This document shows, in pieces, positions 1 to 8,109 of a DNA stretch of 64,000 nt. The translations under genes and the position numbers were made by a program. A model generated the notes under the pieces. That model ran no database searches and was not told the origin of the DNA. It was given only the letters and a program-made list of their open reading frames with translations. Numbering within the stretch: the stretch's first letter is position 1; each line of letters opens with the position of its first letter. The stretch is from Goekera deserti (GTDB lineage Bacteria; Actinomycetota; Actinomycetes; Mycobacteriales; Geodermatophilaceae), in contig NZ_JAAGWK010000011.1 of assembly GCF_010685995.1 (NCBI RefSeq), positions 62,001-126,000 on the forward strand. The letters are read 5' to 3'.

Positions 1-1016
1 AGCCGGTCGACCAGGTCGCCGGTGGGCCGGCGGGCCCAGTCCAGCATCGCCCGCAGTGCCCGGTCCTCCTCGGCCAGTCGGTCCGGCGGGTGCCCGGCGG
101 TCCAGGCGTCGAGGTAGCCGGGCGGGGTGGCCCGCGCGACGACGTCCAGCGGGCCGTGCATCAGGGCCTTGCGGCTGCGGGCGGCGACGAACTCGTGCAG
201 CGCCTTGCGGACCGCGGCCTCCCGGTCGGGGTGCGCGGCCTCCCCGCAGGCGGTGGCCATCACCGGCACCGGCTCGCTGCCGTCGCGCGAGCAGCCGACC
301 GCGTACACGTCGACGACGCCGTGCTCGGTGCTGGCCAGCTTCACCACCACGTCGATGCCGGCGGCGTCCAGCCGGGCCAGCAGCGCGCGGGAGTCGGGGT
401 CGGTGACGCCGTCCAGGTCGACGACCACACCCCGGTCCATCGCCCGGAAGCCGGTGGCGTTGCCGTCGCGCTGCAGCATCTCCAGCAGGGCGTGCGCGAC
501 GGCGGCGTCCGGGTCGGTGTGCGCGCCCTGGCCGTTGCTGATCGGGGTGGTCAGCCAGCCACCGGGCGGCGGCGCACCCGGCAGGTCGTCGGGGGTGGAG
601 GCGACCAGCTCGGCGGGCACGAGCACCTGCTCGCCGTCGCGCAGCCGGGTCATCGGCAGCCACTGCAGCGGGCGGTCGGGCGTGTAGTCCGACCCCGCCT
701 CCAGGCAGAGGGTGAGCGGGTCGGCCACCCGGTCGGCGCTGCGCCGGGCGACGAGCTCGGCGTAGGAGGCCTGCACCCGCTCCTGCGGCTGCAGTGCCCG
801 GCCGGACAGCGCCATCTCGGTCATCTCACCCAGCGCGCCGGTGCGGGCCTCCTCCGCGGTGGCGCCGTAGCCCAGGCCGGACCCGCCGGGGTGCCCACCG
901 GTCGCCGCGACGACGGCGCTGTGCAGGTGCACCTCCAACACGTCCATGCCGACCACCGGGAACTCGGTGACCGAGCCGGCCGGGTAGGAGGCCAGGTACC
1001 GCTCGGCCGGGGTCAC
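1..1016 (-). CDS. YcaO-domain enzyme, partial (C-terminus outside window)
   Basis: The frame is open from a GTG at 1016 to the window edge, so about 338 residues are visible and the C-terminus is missing. Two YcaO-type ATP-binding signatures are readable: GLGYGATAEEARTGALGEM near residues 45-65 and SNGQGAHTDPDAAVAHALLE near residues 175-195, followed by RDGN. YcaO enzymes use ATP to activate an amide carbonyl, forming azoline, thioamide or amidine groups on peptides. Neither an E1-like/ocin-ThiF partner nor a TfuA partner is visible beside it, and no precursor peptide is evident. The start overlaps the stop of the upstream MBL gene by 4 bases (GTGA), so it is the fifth visible gene of one operon. 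Family call is firm; substrate unknown. Confidence 0.8.
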   Translation of the reverse strand, partial: MTPAERYLASYPAGSVTEFPVVGMDVLEVHLHSAVVAATGGHPGGSGLGYGATAEEARTGALGEMTEMALSGRALQPQERVQASYAELVARRSADRVADPLTLCLEAGSDYTPDRPLQWLPMTRLRDGEQVLVPAELVASTPDDLPGAPPPGGWLTTPISNGQGAHTDPDAAVAHALLEMLQRDGNATGFRAMDRGVVVDLDGVTDPDSRALLARLDAAGIDVVVKLASTEHGVVDVYAVGCSRDGSEPVPVMATACGEAAHPDREAAVRKALHEFVAARSRKALMHGPLDVVARATPPGYLDAWTAGHPPDRLAEEDRALRAMLDWARRPTGDLVDR

Positions 1017-1888
1017 GACAGCTCCTCCAGCGGGACGGGGCCGGCGTCCGGGCGCCCCGCGAGCAGCCGGTCGACCAGGTGCACGACGTGCTCGGTGGTC
1101 ACCCCGACGACGCCCTCGAACGGCGTGTAGACCGCGCCGAAGTCCAGCTCGGCGACCACCCCGCGGTACTCCCGCAGCTCGGCGTGGCTCAGCGGGATCT
1201 GGGCGTGGAAGGCCTTGTGCGCGCTCAGCGCCACCGGGGCGCCGGCGTCGTCCAGGTCGACCTTGAGCGCGTCGCCGCAGAACAGCACGCCGCGGCGGGC
1301 GTCGTGCAGCACGCTGTGCCCGGCGAAGTGCCCGCCGGTGCGGTGCATGGTCAGCCCGGGCGCCAGCTCCAGGGTCTCGTCCACCGGCCAGGTGACCCGG
1401 AACGCCTTGGTCCAGGTCAGGTCGCGCACGCCGATCGCCACCGTGGCCGGCTCCAGCTCGGCCTGCAGCTGCCACAGCGCGCCGTAGCCGTGCACGTGGC
1501 TGGAGGCGAGCACGTCCAGCCCGCCGTGCTCCCCGGCCATCCGTCGCAGCTGCGCCAGCGCCTCGGCCGAGTACCAGGGCGCGGCCTCGAAGCCGACCAG
1601 GCCGGCGTCGGTCTCGATCACCCAGCCCCGGCTGTCCAGGCCGAAGCGCGGCGTGCAGCCGAAGCCGGTGATGCCGGCGACCGCGCTCGGGCCCCAGTGC
1701 GAGGTGACCTGGGCGTCGACCTCCTTGGCGGTGACGAACTCGAAGCCGTGCTCCGGCAGCGCGTTGCGCACGTCGGCGCAGACCGGGCAGGTGAGCGGCC
1801 CGGGGGCCGGCCAGCGCTGCCAGTGCCCGCAGTTGGTGCAGGCGTAGGCCGGCAGGTCGGGCAGCAGCCCGCGGTAGGGGTTGGTCAC
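1013..1888 (-). CDS. Zinc-ribbon metallo-beta-lactamase-fold protein
   Basis: This is a 291-residue protein. It opens with a rubredoxin-like zinc ribbon (CTNCGHW near residue 15, CPVCAD about 15 residues on), then an MBL fold with a hydrolase-like layout. The usual HxHxDH metal motif is altered to SSHVHGYGAL, so the Asp-His half is missing, while later metal-ligand regions remain (GGHFAGHS, FCGDALKVD). It could be a hydrolase with an atypical site or a redox or binding protein. I chose GTG at 1888 because it overlaps the upstream stop by 4 bases; a longer in-frame extension reads only through the antisense of the preceding gene. It is translationally coupled to the oxidoreductase before it and the YcaO gene after it. 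Confidence 0.75.
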   Translation of the reverse strand: MTNPYRGLLPDLPAYACTNCGHWQRWPAPGPLTCPVCADVRNALPEHGFEFVTAKEVDAQVTSHWGPSAVAGITGFGCTPRFGLDSRGWVIETDAGLVGFEAAPWYSAEALAQLRRMAGEHGGLDVLASSHVHGYGALWQLQAELEPATVAIGVRDLTWTKAFRVTWPVDETLELAPGLTMHRTGGHFAGHSVLHDARRGVLFCGDALKVDLDDAGAPVALSAHKAFHAQIPLSHAELREYRGVVAELDFGAVYTPFEGVVGVTTEHVVHLVDRLLAGRPDAGPVPLEELS

Positions 1889-2955
1889 GAGGGGACTCCG
1901 GTTCTGGGTGCGGATGCGGGTGCGGCGCTGCCGAGTGCGTCGAGCAGCAGCCGGTGCAGGCCGAGGTCGCGGGCGGCCGGGTACGGCCAGGGGGCGCGGC
2001 CGGCCACCGCGGCGGTGAAGGCGGCCAGTTGCGCGGCGAACGGGTCGCCGTCGCCGAACGGCACGTCGGTGGGCTCCGGGGCGGACCACGTCAGGGAGCC
2101 GCCGGCGGTCTGCCCCATCGTGTCGACGGCGACCGCGTGGCCCGCGGTGCCGACCACCTCCAGCCGGCGGCGGGGCAGCTCGTCGGGCGTGTTGTAGGCG
2201 ACGTGCAGGCTGACCAGCACCCCGCCGGGGGTGCTGCCGGCGAGCAGCGCGCCGTCGTCGGCACCGGCCGGGTAGTCGTGCACCCGCTGCTGCAGCACCG
2301 CGTGCAGCGTGCTCACGTCCTCGCCCAGCAGGACGCCGACCAGGTCCAGGCCGTGCGGGGCCAGGTCGATCGCGGCGCCGCCGCCGGCGCGGGCCGGGTC
2401 TACCCGCCAGTTGTCGTGCGGCAGCCCGTCCGGCGTCCAGTCCGCGGGCAGCCAGCAGCAGTAGACGATCCGCACCGCGGTGACCGTGCCCAGCCGGGGC
2501 AGCAGCGCGCGCAGCCGCACGTGCGCGGGGTGGAAGCGCTGGTCGAAGGCGGTGCCGAGCAGCACGCCGGCCCGCTCGCACGCCGCGACCACGGCCTCGG
2601 CGTCCGGCACGTCGGCGGCCAGCGGCTTCTCGCAGAGCACCGCCTTCCCGGCGGCGGCCGCGGCCTCGACCAGCGGCCGGTGCGCGTGGTTGGGCGAGGC
2701 GACGTACACCGCGTCCAGGCCGGGGGTGGCGAGGAACTCCGCGAGGTCGGTGCTGCGGGTGGCGGTCTCCACCGGCATCCGGGCCATCGCGGCGGGGTCC
2801 CGGTCGTGCAGGGCCACCACCCGCGCGCCGTCGGTGGCCAGCAGGCCGGGCAGGGCGTGGTCGCGGGCCACCCAGCCGCAGCCGGCGATGCCCCAGCCGA
2901 TGCTGCCCCGGCCGGCGCTGCCCCCGCCGGCGCTGCCCCGGTCGACGGTGGTCAC
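1885..2955 (-). CDS. Gfo/Idh/MocA family oxidoreductase
   Basis: The product is a 356-residue NAD(P)-dependent dehydrogenase. The Rossmann glycine motif GIAGCGWVARDHALPGLL lies near residues 23-40, the family EKPL signature near 110, and the GGGAAIDLAPHGLDL segment near 195-210. Members oxidise or reduce sugar-like or other hydroxy substrates. The gene overlaps its neighbours by 4 bases on both sides (GTGA), which fixes the GTG start at 2955. The N-terminus is preceded by glycine/serine repeats (GSAGG, GSAGR, GSIGW) that look like tandem copies of the glycine motif itself. Within the YcaO operon it probably performs a redox step; the substrate cannot be read from sequence. Confidence 0.85.
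   Translation of the reverse strand: MTTVDRGSAGGGSAGRGSIGWGIAGCGWVARDHALPGLLATDGARVVALHDRDPAAMARMPVETATRSTDLAEFLATPGLDAVYVASPNHAHRPLVEAAAAAGKAVLCEKPLAADVPDAEAVVAACERAGVLLGTAFDQRFHPAHVRLRALLPRLGTVTAVRIVYCCWLPADWTPDGLPHDNWRVDPARAGGGAAIDLAPHGLDLVGVLLGEDVSTLHAVLQQRVHDYPAGADDGALLAGSTPGGVLVSLHVAYNTPDELPRRRLEVVGTAGHAVAVDTMGQTAGGSLTWSAPEPTDVPFGDGDPFAAQLAAFTAAVAGRAPWPYPAARDLGLHRLLLDALGSAAPASAPRTGVPS
2881..2940 (-). repeat. Four tandem 15-bp units in the 5' end of the Gfo/Idh/MocA gene
   Basis: Four consecutive 15-base units (2881-2895, 2896-2910, 2911-2925, 2926-2940) share the pattern gccggcgctgcccc with a few changes. On the coding strand they encode G-S-A-G-G, G-S-A-G-R, G-S-I-G-W and G-I-A-G-C. 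The last unit is the start of the functional Rossmann motif; the others look like slippage copies placed before it. Confidence 0.75.
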
Positions 2956-3992
2956 CAGGCCTCCGGCAGGTCGAGCAGCAGCCGGCGCCGGGCGGCGTCG
3001 GCGGGCAGCGGGTCGGGCCAGCGGGACGGCAGGTACCCCGAGCGGGGGCCGTACTCGGCGGCGTAGCGCTCGCTGGGCCAGCGCAGCTCCCCGTCGACGT
3101 ACAGCGGGTTGGGCCGCAGCGGACCGACCGGCTCGCCCAGGTCCACCGGCGCGGGCCCGAGCGGGTCGCCGGCCACCAGGGCCACGGCCTCGCTGGCCTC
3201 CAGGACCGGCGCCGGTGCCGGCTGCGGGGCGCGGTGCTCCAGCAGGGCGCGGGTGAGCTCGGCGTCGTCGTAGAGCAGGCCGGTGCCCAGCACCTCGGCG
3301 TACCCGGAGGCGGTCAGCGGGGCCCCGGACGGGTCGGCCACGTGCGCGTGCCCGACCACCACGGTGCCGCCGGGGCCGGCCAGGGCGTGCAGCGCCGCGG
3401 CGGCGGCGGGCTTGTCGCGCAGGAAGTAGAACGCGTCGTGGCAGAACACGTAGCGGTCACCGTCGACGGTCGGCAGGCCGCCGGCGGTCACGTCCGCGCA
3501 CAGGTACGCGGCCTCCGGGCACACGAACCGCCGGGCCAGCCACAGCTTCGCCCAGACGACGTCGATGCCGAGCAGGTCGGTGCAGCCACGGCGGTGCAGC
3601 TCCCGCAGGTAGTGCCCCACCCCGCAGGCGACTTCCACGACCGGCCGCCCGGCCGGCCAGTGCCGGCCCAGCAGCGCCAGCCCGGCCAGGTAGGTGGGGT
3701 CGGACCAGCGGTGTGCGAAGTAGTCGCCCACCCGGCCCATGCCGAGCAGGTCCATCGCCTCCCGCAGCGTCGCGGCGTGCACCACCCAGGCCAGCTGCTC
3801 CGGCGGCGGGGGCGCCTCGCCCCACCAGTCGTCGGCGTCGGCCAGCAGCGCCACCCGGGCGCCGTCCACGTCGCCGTCGGCCAGCAGCTGCCGCACCCGC
3901 TGCTGCAGCTCCTCCCGCCCGGCCCGGGCGAACGGGATGCCGTCGACCACCGGGGCGGTGGCCACCGCGGCGGTCACCGGGCCAGCTGTCAC
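2952..3992 (-). CDS. Class I SAM-dependent methyltransferase
   Basis: The product is 346 residues. SAM-binding motif I reads EVACGVGHYLRELHRRG near residues 115-131, followed by LLGIDVVWAK and a motif IV/post-IV region (DRYVFCHDAFYF). The first ~100 residues form a separate helical N-terminal region (LQQRVRQLLADGDVDGARVAL) of unknown role. The GTG at 3992 overlaps the preceding stop by 4 bases and its own stop overlaps the oxidoreductase start, so it belongs to the five-gene YcaO operon. O-, N- or S-methylation of the pathway product is a reasonable inference; the acceptor is unknown. Confidence 0.82.
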   Translation of the reverse strand: MTAGPVTAAVATAPVVDGIPFARAGREELQQRVRQLLADGDVDGARVALLADADDWWGEAPPPPEQLAWVVHAATLREAMDLLGMGRVGDYFAHRWSDPTYLAGLALLGRHWPAGRPVVEVACGVGHYLRELHRRGCTDLLGIDVVWAKLWLARRFVCPEAAYLCADVTAGGLPTVDGDRYVFCHDAFYFLRDKPAAAAALHALAGPGGTVVVGHAHVADPSGAPLTASGYAEVLGTGLLYDDAELTRALLEHRAPQPAPAPVLEASEAVALVAGDPLGPAPVDLGEPVGPLRPNPLYVDGELRWPSERYAAEYGPRSGYLPSRWPDPLPADAARRRLLLDLPEAW

Positions 3993-4948
3993 GAGGCCAG
4001 CCCGGCGGCGGCGAGCACCTCGTGGTGGAAGGCCTGGACCGGGCCGGCGTGCACCAGCTCCAGGTCGTCCAGGGCCTGGCCGGCGGTGAAGGCCGCGGCC
4101 CGCGCGTGGTGGTGCACCTGCAGCACCCGGTCGAGCACGTCGGCGGTGTGGAAGGCCCGGGACTCCGGTGCCACGGCGTCGGCACGCAGGGCCAGCACGG
4201 TGCGCAGCCGCCCGGCCAGCCCGGCCGGCAGCACGGCCAGCTCCCGGGCCTCCAGGGTGCCGATCACGGTGTCGAGGTGGTCACCGAGCAGCACCTCACC
4301 GGCGAACCCGGCGTCCGGCAGCAGCACGTTGTGCAGGTGGTGGGCCATCCCGACCAGGAACGGCGGCACCGGGTCGGCGCCGAACACCGGGGCGACCAGC
4401 ACGCCGTAGACGGCGACGGTGAGGCAGTGGTCGCCGTGGCTCTCCGGCGGCTCGACCATGATCCGGGCGACCCCGGGTGCGGTCGCGCCGGCCCGCGGCT
4501 GGGCGATGAGCCGGGGCACCAGCAGCGGGGCGGGCACCGCGGGGGTGCGCACGAGCGGCAGGGCGTCGCGCAGCCGGTCGCGCAGCGCGCCGTCCAGCAC
4601 GCCGGCGACCTCGTCGAACCCGCGGCGCAGCACCGCGGCCGCGTCGTCCGGGGCGAGCCCGGCACCGGCCAGCACGGCCGCGTCGATGCCGGCGAGCCGT
4701 GCCCGGGCCACGGCGGCGGCGGTCTCGGACAGGGCCACCACCGCGGGGTCCTCGCCCTCGACGAGCCGGGCCCACCCGCGGGCGAAGGCCTGCTCGGCGA
4801 GCGACCCGTCGGCGCCGGCGACCCGCACGCGCTTGGCGTCACCGATCTCGGCCAGCAGGGGGCGCAGCCGCGCCAGGGCGGCGGTGCCCGGGTGGGTCCC
4901 GGCGCGGGGGTCGGTGGTGAGCGCAGCGGGGGACGGCGGGTGCGGCAC
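3989..4948 (-). CDS. HD-domain-like helical protein, first gene of the YcaO operon
   Basis: The product is about 319 residues and mostly helical. Histidine clusters resemble an HD-type metal site: ESHGDHCLTVA near residue 190, MAHHLHNVLLPD near 215, and FHTADVLDRVL with QVHHHAR near 285. The canonical HD doublet appears as HN, so it is either a divergent HD hydrolase/oxygenase or another metal-binding fold. I prefer GTG at 4948 because GAGAGGAG sits 6 bases upstream; GTG at 4954 and a start at 5053 are also in frame. The stop overlaps the methyltransferase start (GTGA). The family assignment is tentative. Confidence 0.55.
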   Translation of the reverse strand: MPHPPSPAALTTDPRAGTHPGTAALARLRPLLAEIGDAKRVRVAGADGSLAEQAFARGWARLVEGEDPAVVALSETAAAVARARLAGIDAAVLAGAGLAPDDAAAVLRRGFDEVAGVLDGALRDRLRDALPLVRTPAVPAPLLVPRLIAQPRAGATAPGVARIMVEPPESHGDHCLTVAVYGVLVAPVFGADPVPPFLVGMAHHLHNVLLPDAGFAGEVLLGDHLDTVIGTLEARELAVLPAGLAGRLRTVLALRADAVAPESRAFHTADVLDRVLQVHHHARAAAFTAGQALDDLELVHAGPVQAFHHEVLAAAGLAS

Positions 4949-5371
4949 GTGCACTCCTCTCGACGGGCGGGGCGGTGTCGGCGACGGCAGGCCGAGGGCG
5001 GCGGACGGCCGCGGGACGGACCGGGGCGCGGGCTCGACCACCGGCGCCCCCACGAGGTTGCATCAGCATCGGATGCCGGGCAACTGGTTGAGTTCTCACA
5101 TGACCGGGCGCGACCGACCTGTGCCGGCAGTCAGATGACGAGCCGGGGCGCCGGCCCGCCCCCGCCTGTCGGGTGGCGCCACCGGCTGAGCGCGTCCCCC
5201 GTCCCTGCCCCGGCCGGGCGGGTGCACACCTGTGGTCGTCGTCCCGGGCGCGTCCGGCCGTGTCGGCGACCCCGACCGCGCAGTCGAGCACCTGCGCCGC
5301 AGCCCGGTCCGGCGCCAGCGCCGGCGCGGAACAGGGTGGAACGCCGCGGCGCGCGCTGACAGGGTGGCGGC
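4949..5371. promoter_or_regulatory. Divergent intergenic region between the YcaO operon and a hydrolase
   Basis: About 420 bases separate the two divergent starts. It contains an inverted repeat GCATC-N7-GATGC at 5060-5076 that could be an operator for the leftward operon, and a -10-like CAGGGT at 5360-5365 serving the rightward gene. I see no convincing precursor-peptide ORF here for the YcaO enzyme; an in-frame 35-codon extension of the HD-like gene covers 4949-5053 but lacks a better ribosome site. Confidence 0.35.
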
Positions 5372-6235
5372 GTGGAACACCTCGTGGACGTCGCGCCCGG
5401 CACGCAGCTGTGGGTCGAGGAGCGAGGGGACGACGCCGCGACCCCGGTGCTGCTGGTGATGGGCGCGGCCAGCAGCGGGCTGGTCTGGCCCGACGCGCTG
5501 GTCGACCGGCTCGCCGCAGCCGGTCACCGGGTCGTCCGCTACGACCACCGGGACACCGGCCGCTCGACCTGGGGCTTCGACGCGCGGCCCTACGAGCTGC
5601 GCGAGCTGGCCGAGGACGCCGTCCGGGTGCTGGACGCCCTGGGCATCGAGCGGGCGCACGTGGTCGGCATGTCGATGGGCGGGCTGCTCACCCAGCTGCT
5701 GCTGCTGGACCACCCCGACCGGATGCGCAGCGCGACCCTGTTCTGCACCGGCCCGCTGGCCGGCGCGCCGGGCGCCGCCGACCTGCCCGGGCCGGCCCCG
5801 GAGCTGCTCGCGGTGTGGGCGACGATGGCCGAGCCGCGGGACGAGGCCGCCGAGCTGGAGTGGCGGGTGGCGCACTGGCGGGCCCTCAACGGCAGCGGGA
5901 CGCCGTTCGACGGCGCGGAGTTCCGGGCGCTGGAGCTGCGCGTGGTGCGGCACAGCGGGCGATCGGACATGCCCGTCGCGCACGCCCTCGCCGGCACCGG
6001 CGGCCTGGACCGCGGCGCGGAGCTGGCCGGCACCGGCGTCCCGACGCTGGTGGTCGACGCGCCCGCGGACCCGGCCTACCCGCCGCCCACGGCCGCGGTG
6101 CTGGCCGCCGCCCTCGGCGCGCGCACGGTGACCGTGCCGGGGATGGGGCACGCGCTGGGCGCCGCCGTCCTCGGCCCGCTGCTGGACGCGGTCGAGGAGC
6201 ACCTGGCCGCGGTCGACCGGCGCACCGCGGGCTGA
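5372..6235 (+). CDS. Alpha/beta-fold hydrolase
   Basis: The product is 287 residues with the nucleophile elbow GMSMGG near residue 103, an early VMGAASSG oxyanion segment near 28, YDHRDTGRS near 55, and a C-terminal PGMGHALG that carries the catalytic His. This resembles the esterase/proline-iminopeptidase-like branch of the superfamily. The GTG start has no Shine-Dalgarno; a CAGGGT box ends 6 bases upstream, so a leaderless message is likely. It is convergent with purU. The substrate is unknown. Confidence 0.82.
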   Translation: MEHLVDVAPGTQLWVEERGDDAATPVLLVMGAASSGLVWPDALVDRLAAAGHRVVRYDHRDTGRSTWGFDARPYELRELAEDAVRVLDALGIERAHVVGMSMGGLLTQLLLLDHPDRMRSATLFCTGPLAGAPGAADLPGPAPELLAVWATMAEPRDEAAELEWRVAHWRALNGSGTPFDGAEFRALELRVVRHSGRSDMPVAHALAGTGGLDRGAELAGTGVPTLVVDAPADPAYPPPTAAVLAAALGARTVTVPGMGHALGAAVLGPLLDAVEEHLAAVDRRTAG

Positions 6236-6250
6236 CCCGCGGGTGCCGCG

Positions 6251-7123
6251 TCAGGCGAAGACGATGGTCTTGGCGCCGTCGACGATGACCCGGTCCTCCA
6301 CGTGCCAGGTGACCGCCTGGGCCAGCACCTGGCGCTCCACGTAGCGGCCCACCCGGCGCATGTCCTCCACGGTGGCCCGGTGGTCGATCCGGGCGACCTC
6401 CTGCTCGATGATCGGCCCGGCGTCGAGCTCGGCGGTGACGTAGTGCGCGGTGGCGCCGATCAGCTTGACGCCCCGGTCGGCCGCGGCCTGGTAGGGGTTG
6501 GCGCCGACGAAGGCCGGCAGGAAGCTGTGGTGGATGTTGATCAGCCGCTCCGGGAACCGGGCGCAGAAGTCGGCCGACACGATCTGCATGTAGCGGGCCA
6601 GCACCACCAGGTCGACGTCGCCGACCAGCTCCAGCGCACGGGCCTCCGCCTCGGCCTTGGTGTCGGGGGTGACCGGCACGTGGTGGAACGGCACGCCGTG
6701 CGCCCGGGCCACCGGCTCGAGGTCGGGGTGGTTGGACACGACGACGGCGATGTCGGCCCGCAGGTCCCCCGACCCCACCCGGTACAGCAGCTCCTGCAGC
6801 ACGTGGTCGGTCTTCGACACGAACACCGCGACCCGCGGCCGGTCGGCGGCCAGCGTGAGACGCCAGGTGAGCTGGAACTCCCCCGTGAGCGCCTCGAGCC
6901 GCGCCTCCAGCTCCGCCCGGCGGGCCGCGAGGTCGGCGAGCACGAACTCCAGCCGCAGCGTGAAGGTGCCGCCGGCCGGGTCGGAGGAGTGCTGCTGGGA
7001 GTCCACGATGTTGGCCCCCGCGTCGGCCATCAGCCCGGACAGTGCCGCCACGATGCCGGGGCGGTCGGGGCAGCGGACGACGAGGCGGCCGACGTCGGCG
7101 GTACGGGGATCGGGTGCGGGCAC
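6251..7123 (-). CDS. purU: Formyltetrahydrofolate deformylase
   Basis: The product is 290 residues. An N-terminal ACT domain (VVRCPDRPGIVAALSGLM) precedes a formyltransferase-like catalytic domain with VVVSNHPDLEP, the NIHHSFLPAF motif near residue 195 and the GATAHYVTAELDAGPII block with catalytic Asp. The enzyme releases formate from 10-formyltetrahydrofolate, balancing the C1 pool with purine synthesis. Length matches the family (about 280-290). The GTG start at 7123 begins directly before the ACT strand. Only 15 bases separate it from the convergent hydrolase gene. Confidence 0.95.
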   Translation of the reverse strand: MPAPDPRTADVGRLVVRCPDRPGIVAALSGLMADAGANIVDSQQHSSDPAGGTFTLRLEFVLADLAARRAELEARLEALTGEFQLTWRLTLAADRPRVAVFVSKTDHVLQELLYRVGSGDLRADIAVVVSNHPDLEPVARAHGVPFHHVPVTPDTKAEAEARALELVGDVDLVVLARYMQIVSADFCARFPERLINIHHSFLPAFVGANPYQAAADRGVKLIGATAHYVTAELDAGPIIEQEVARIDHRATVEDMRRVGRYVERQVLAQAVTWHVEDRVIVDGAKTIVFA

Positions 7124-7173
7124 GCCGGTGATCGTCCCAGCCCGGCCGCCGCCGGTGATGATCAGGGCGCCCG

Positions 7174-8109
7174 TCAGCGCGCCGGGACCTCCGGCAGGGC
7201 TGCCCGGTGCCGCTCCGGGACGGCGAAGAGGTCACCGAGCCGCTCCACCCGGTCGAGCACCGCGGCGGTGTCGAAGCGCAGGGTCGCGGGGTCGGCGCCG
7301 TCCCGGACGCCGTCGACCTCGGCCCAGTCCAGCGGGGTGGACACGGTCGCCCCGGCCCGGGCCCGCAGCGAGTAGGGCGCCACCGTGGTCTTGGCGGTGT
7401 TGTTCTGGCTCCAGTCGACCAGCACCTTGCCCGGCCGCAGCGCCTTCTCCATCCGCCACACCACCTGCTCCGGGGTCTCCCGGGACAACTGCTGGGCGAG
7501 GTCCCGGGCGTAGCGGCTGGGGTGGTCGGCGTCGGCGCAGCTGATCGGCGCGTACACCTGCATGCCCTTGGAGCCCGAGGTCTTCACCACCGGGTGCAGC
7601 CCGTCGGTGACCAACAGCCGGCGCAGCCGCTCGGCCACCGCGCAGCACTCGGCGATCCCGGCGCCGGGTCCGGGGTCGAGGTCGAGCACCAGCAGGTCCG
7701 GCAGCTCCGGCACGCCGTCCGCACCGACCCGCCACTGCGGCACGTGCACCTCCAGTGCGGCCATGTTGGCCGACCACACCAGGTCGGGCACGGTCTCCAG
7801 CAGCACCATGTCCAGCGTCTCCCGTCCCCGGGTGCTCCCCGGGGAGGGAACGGTCACCCGCCGCACCCAGGCCGGGGCGTGCCGGGCGCTGTTCTTCTCG
7901 AAGAAGCTCGGCCCGTCGACGCCGTCCGGCCAGCGGGTGAAGGTGACCGGCCGGCCGGCCACGTGCGGCAGCAGCACCGGCGCGATCCGTACGTGGTAGT
8001 CGATCACCATCGCCTTGGTGAACCCGACCTCGCCGAAGAGCACCTTGTCCAGGTTGCTGACCTCCAGCTGGCGGCCCTCGACCTGCACCCGCTGCCGGGT
8101 CGGGCTCAC
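7174..8109 (-). CDS. Stand-alone LigD-type polymerase (primase-like) for end joining
   Basis: The product is 311 residues and corresponds to the polymerase domain of bacterial LigD: LEVSNLDKVLFGEVGFTK at the N-terminus, VTFTRWPDGVDG, FFEKN, LDLDPGPGAG carrying the catalytic Asp pair, and VKTSGSKGMQVYAPI near residue 205. It fills gaps, often with ribonucleotides, at broken ends held by Ku. In many bacteria this domain is fused to the ligase; here it is a separate gene whose GTG overlaps the ligase stop by 4 bases, downstream of Ku. A long in-frame upstream extension is only antisense to the ligase gene. Confidence 0.92.
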   Translation of the reverse strand: MSPTRQRVQVEGRQLEVSNLDKVLFGEVGFTKAMVIDYHVRIAPVLLPHVAGRPVTFTRWPDGVDGPSFFEKNSARHAPAWVRRVTVPSPGSTRGRETLDMVLLETVPDLVWSANMAALEVHVPQWRVGADGVPELPDLLVLDLDPGPGAGIAECCAVAERLRRLLVTDGLHPVVKTSGSKGMQVYAPISCADADHPSRYARDLAQQLSRETPEQVVWRMEKALRPGKVLVDWSQNNTAKTTVAPYSLRARAGATVSTPLDWAEVDGVRDGADPATLRFDTAAVLDRVERLGDLFAVPERHRAALPEVPAR

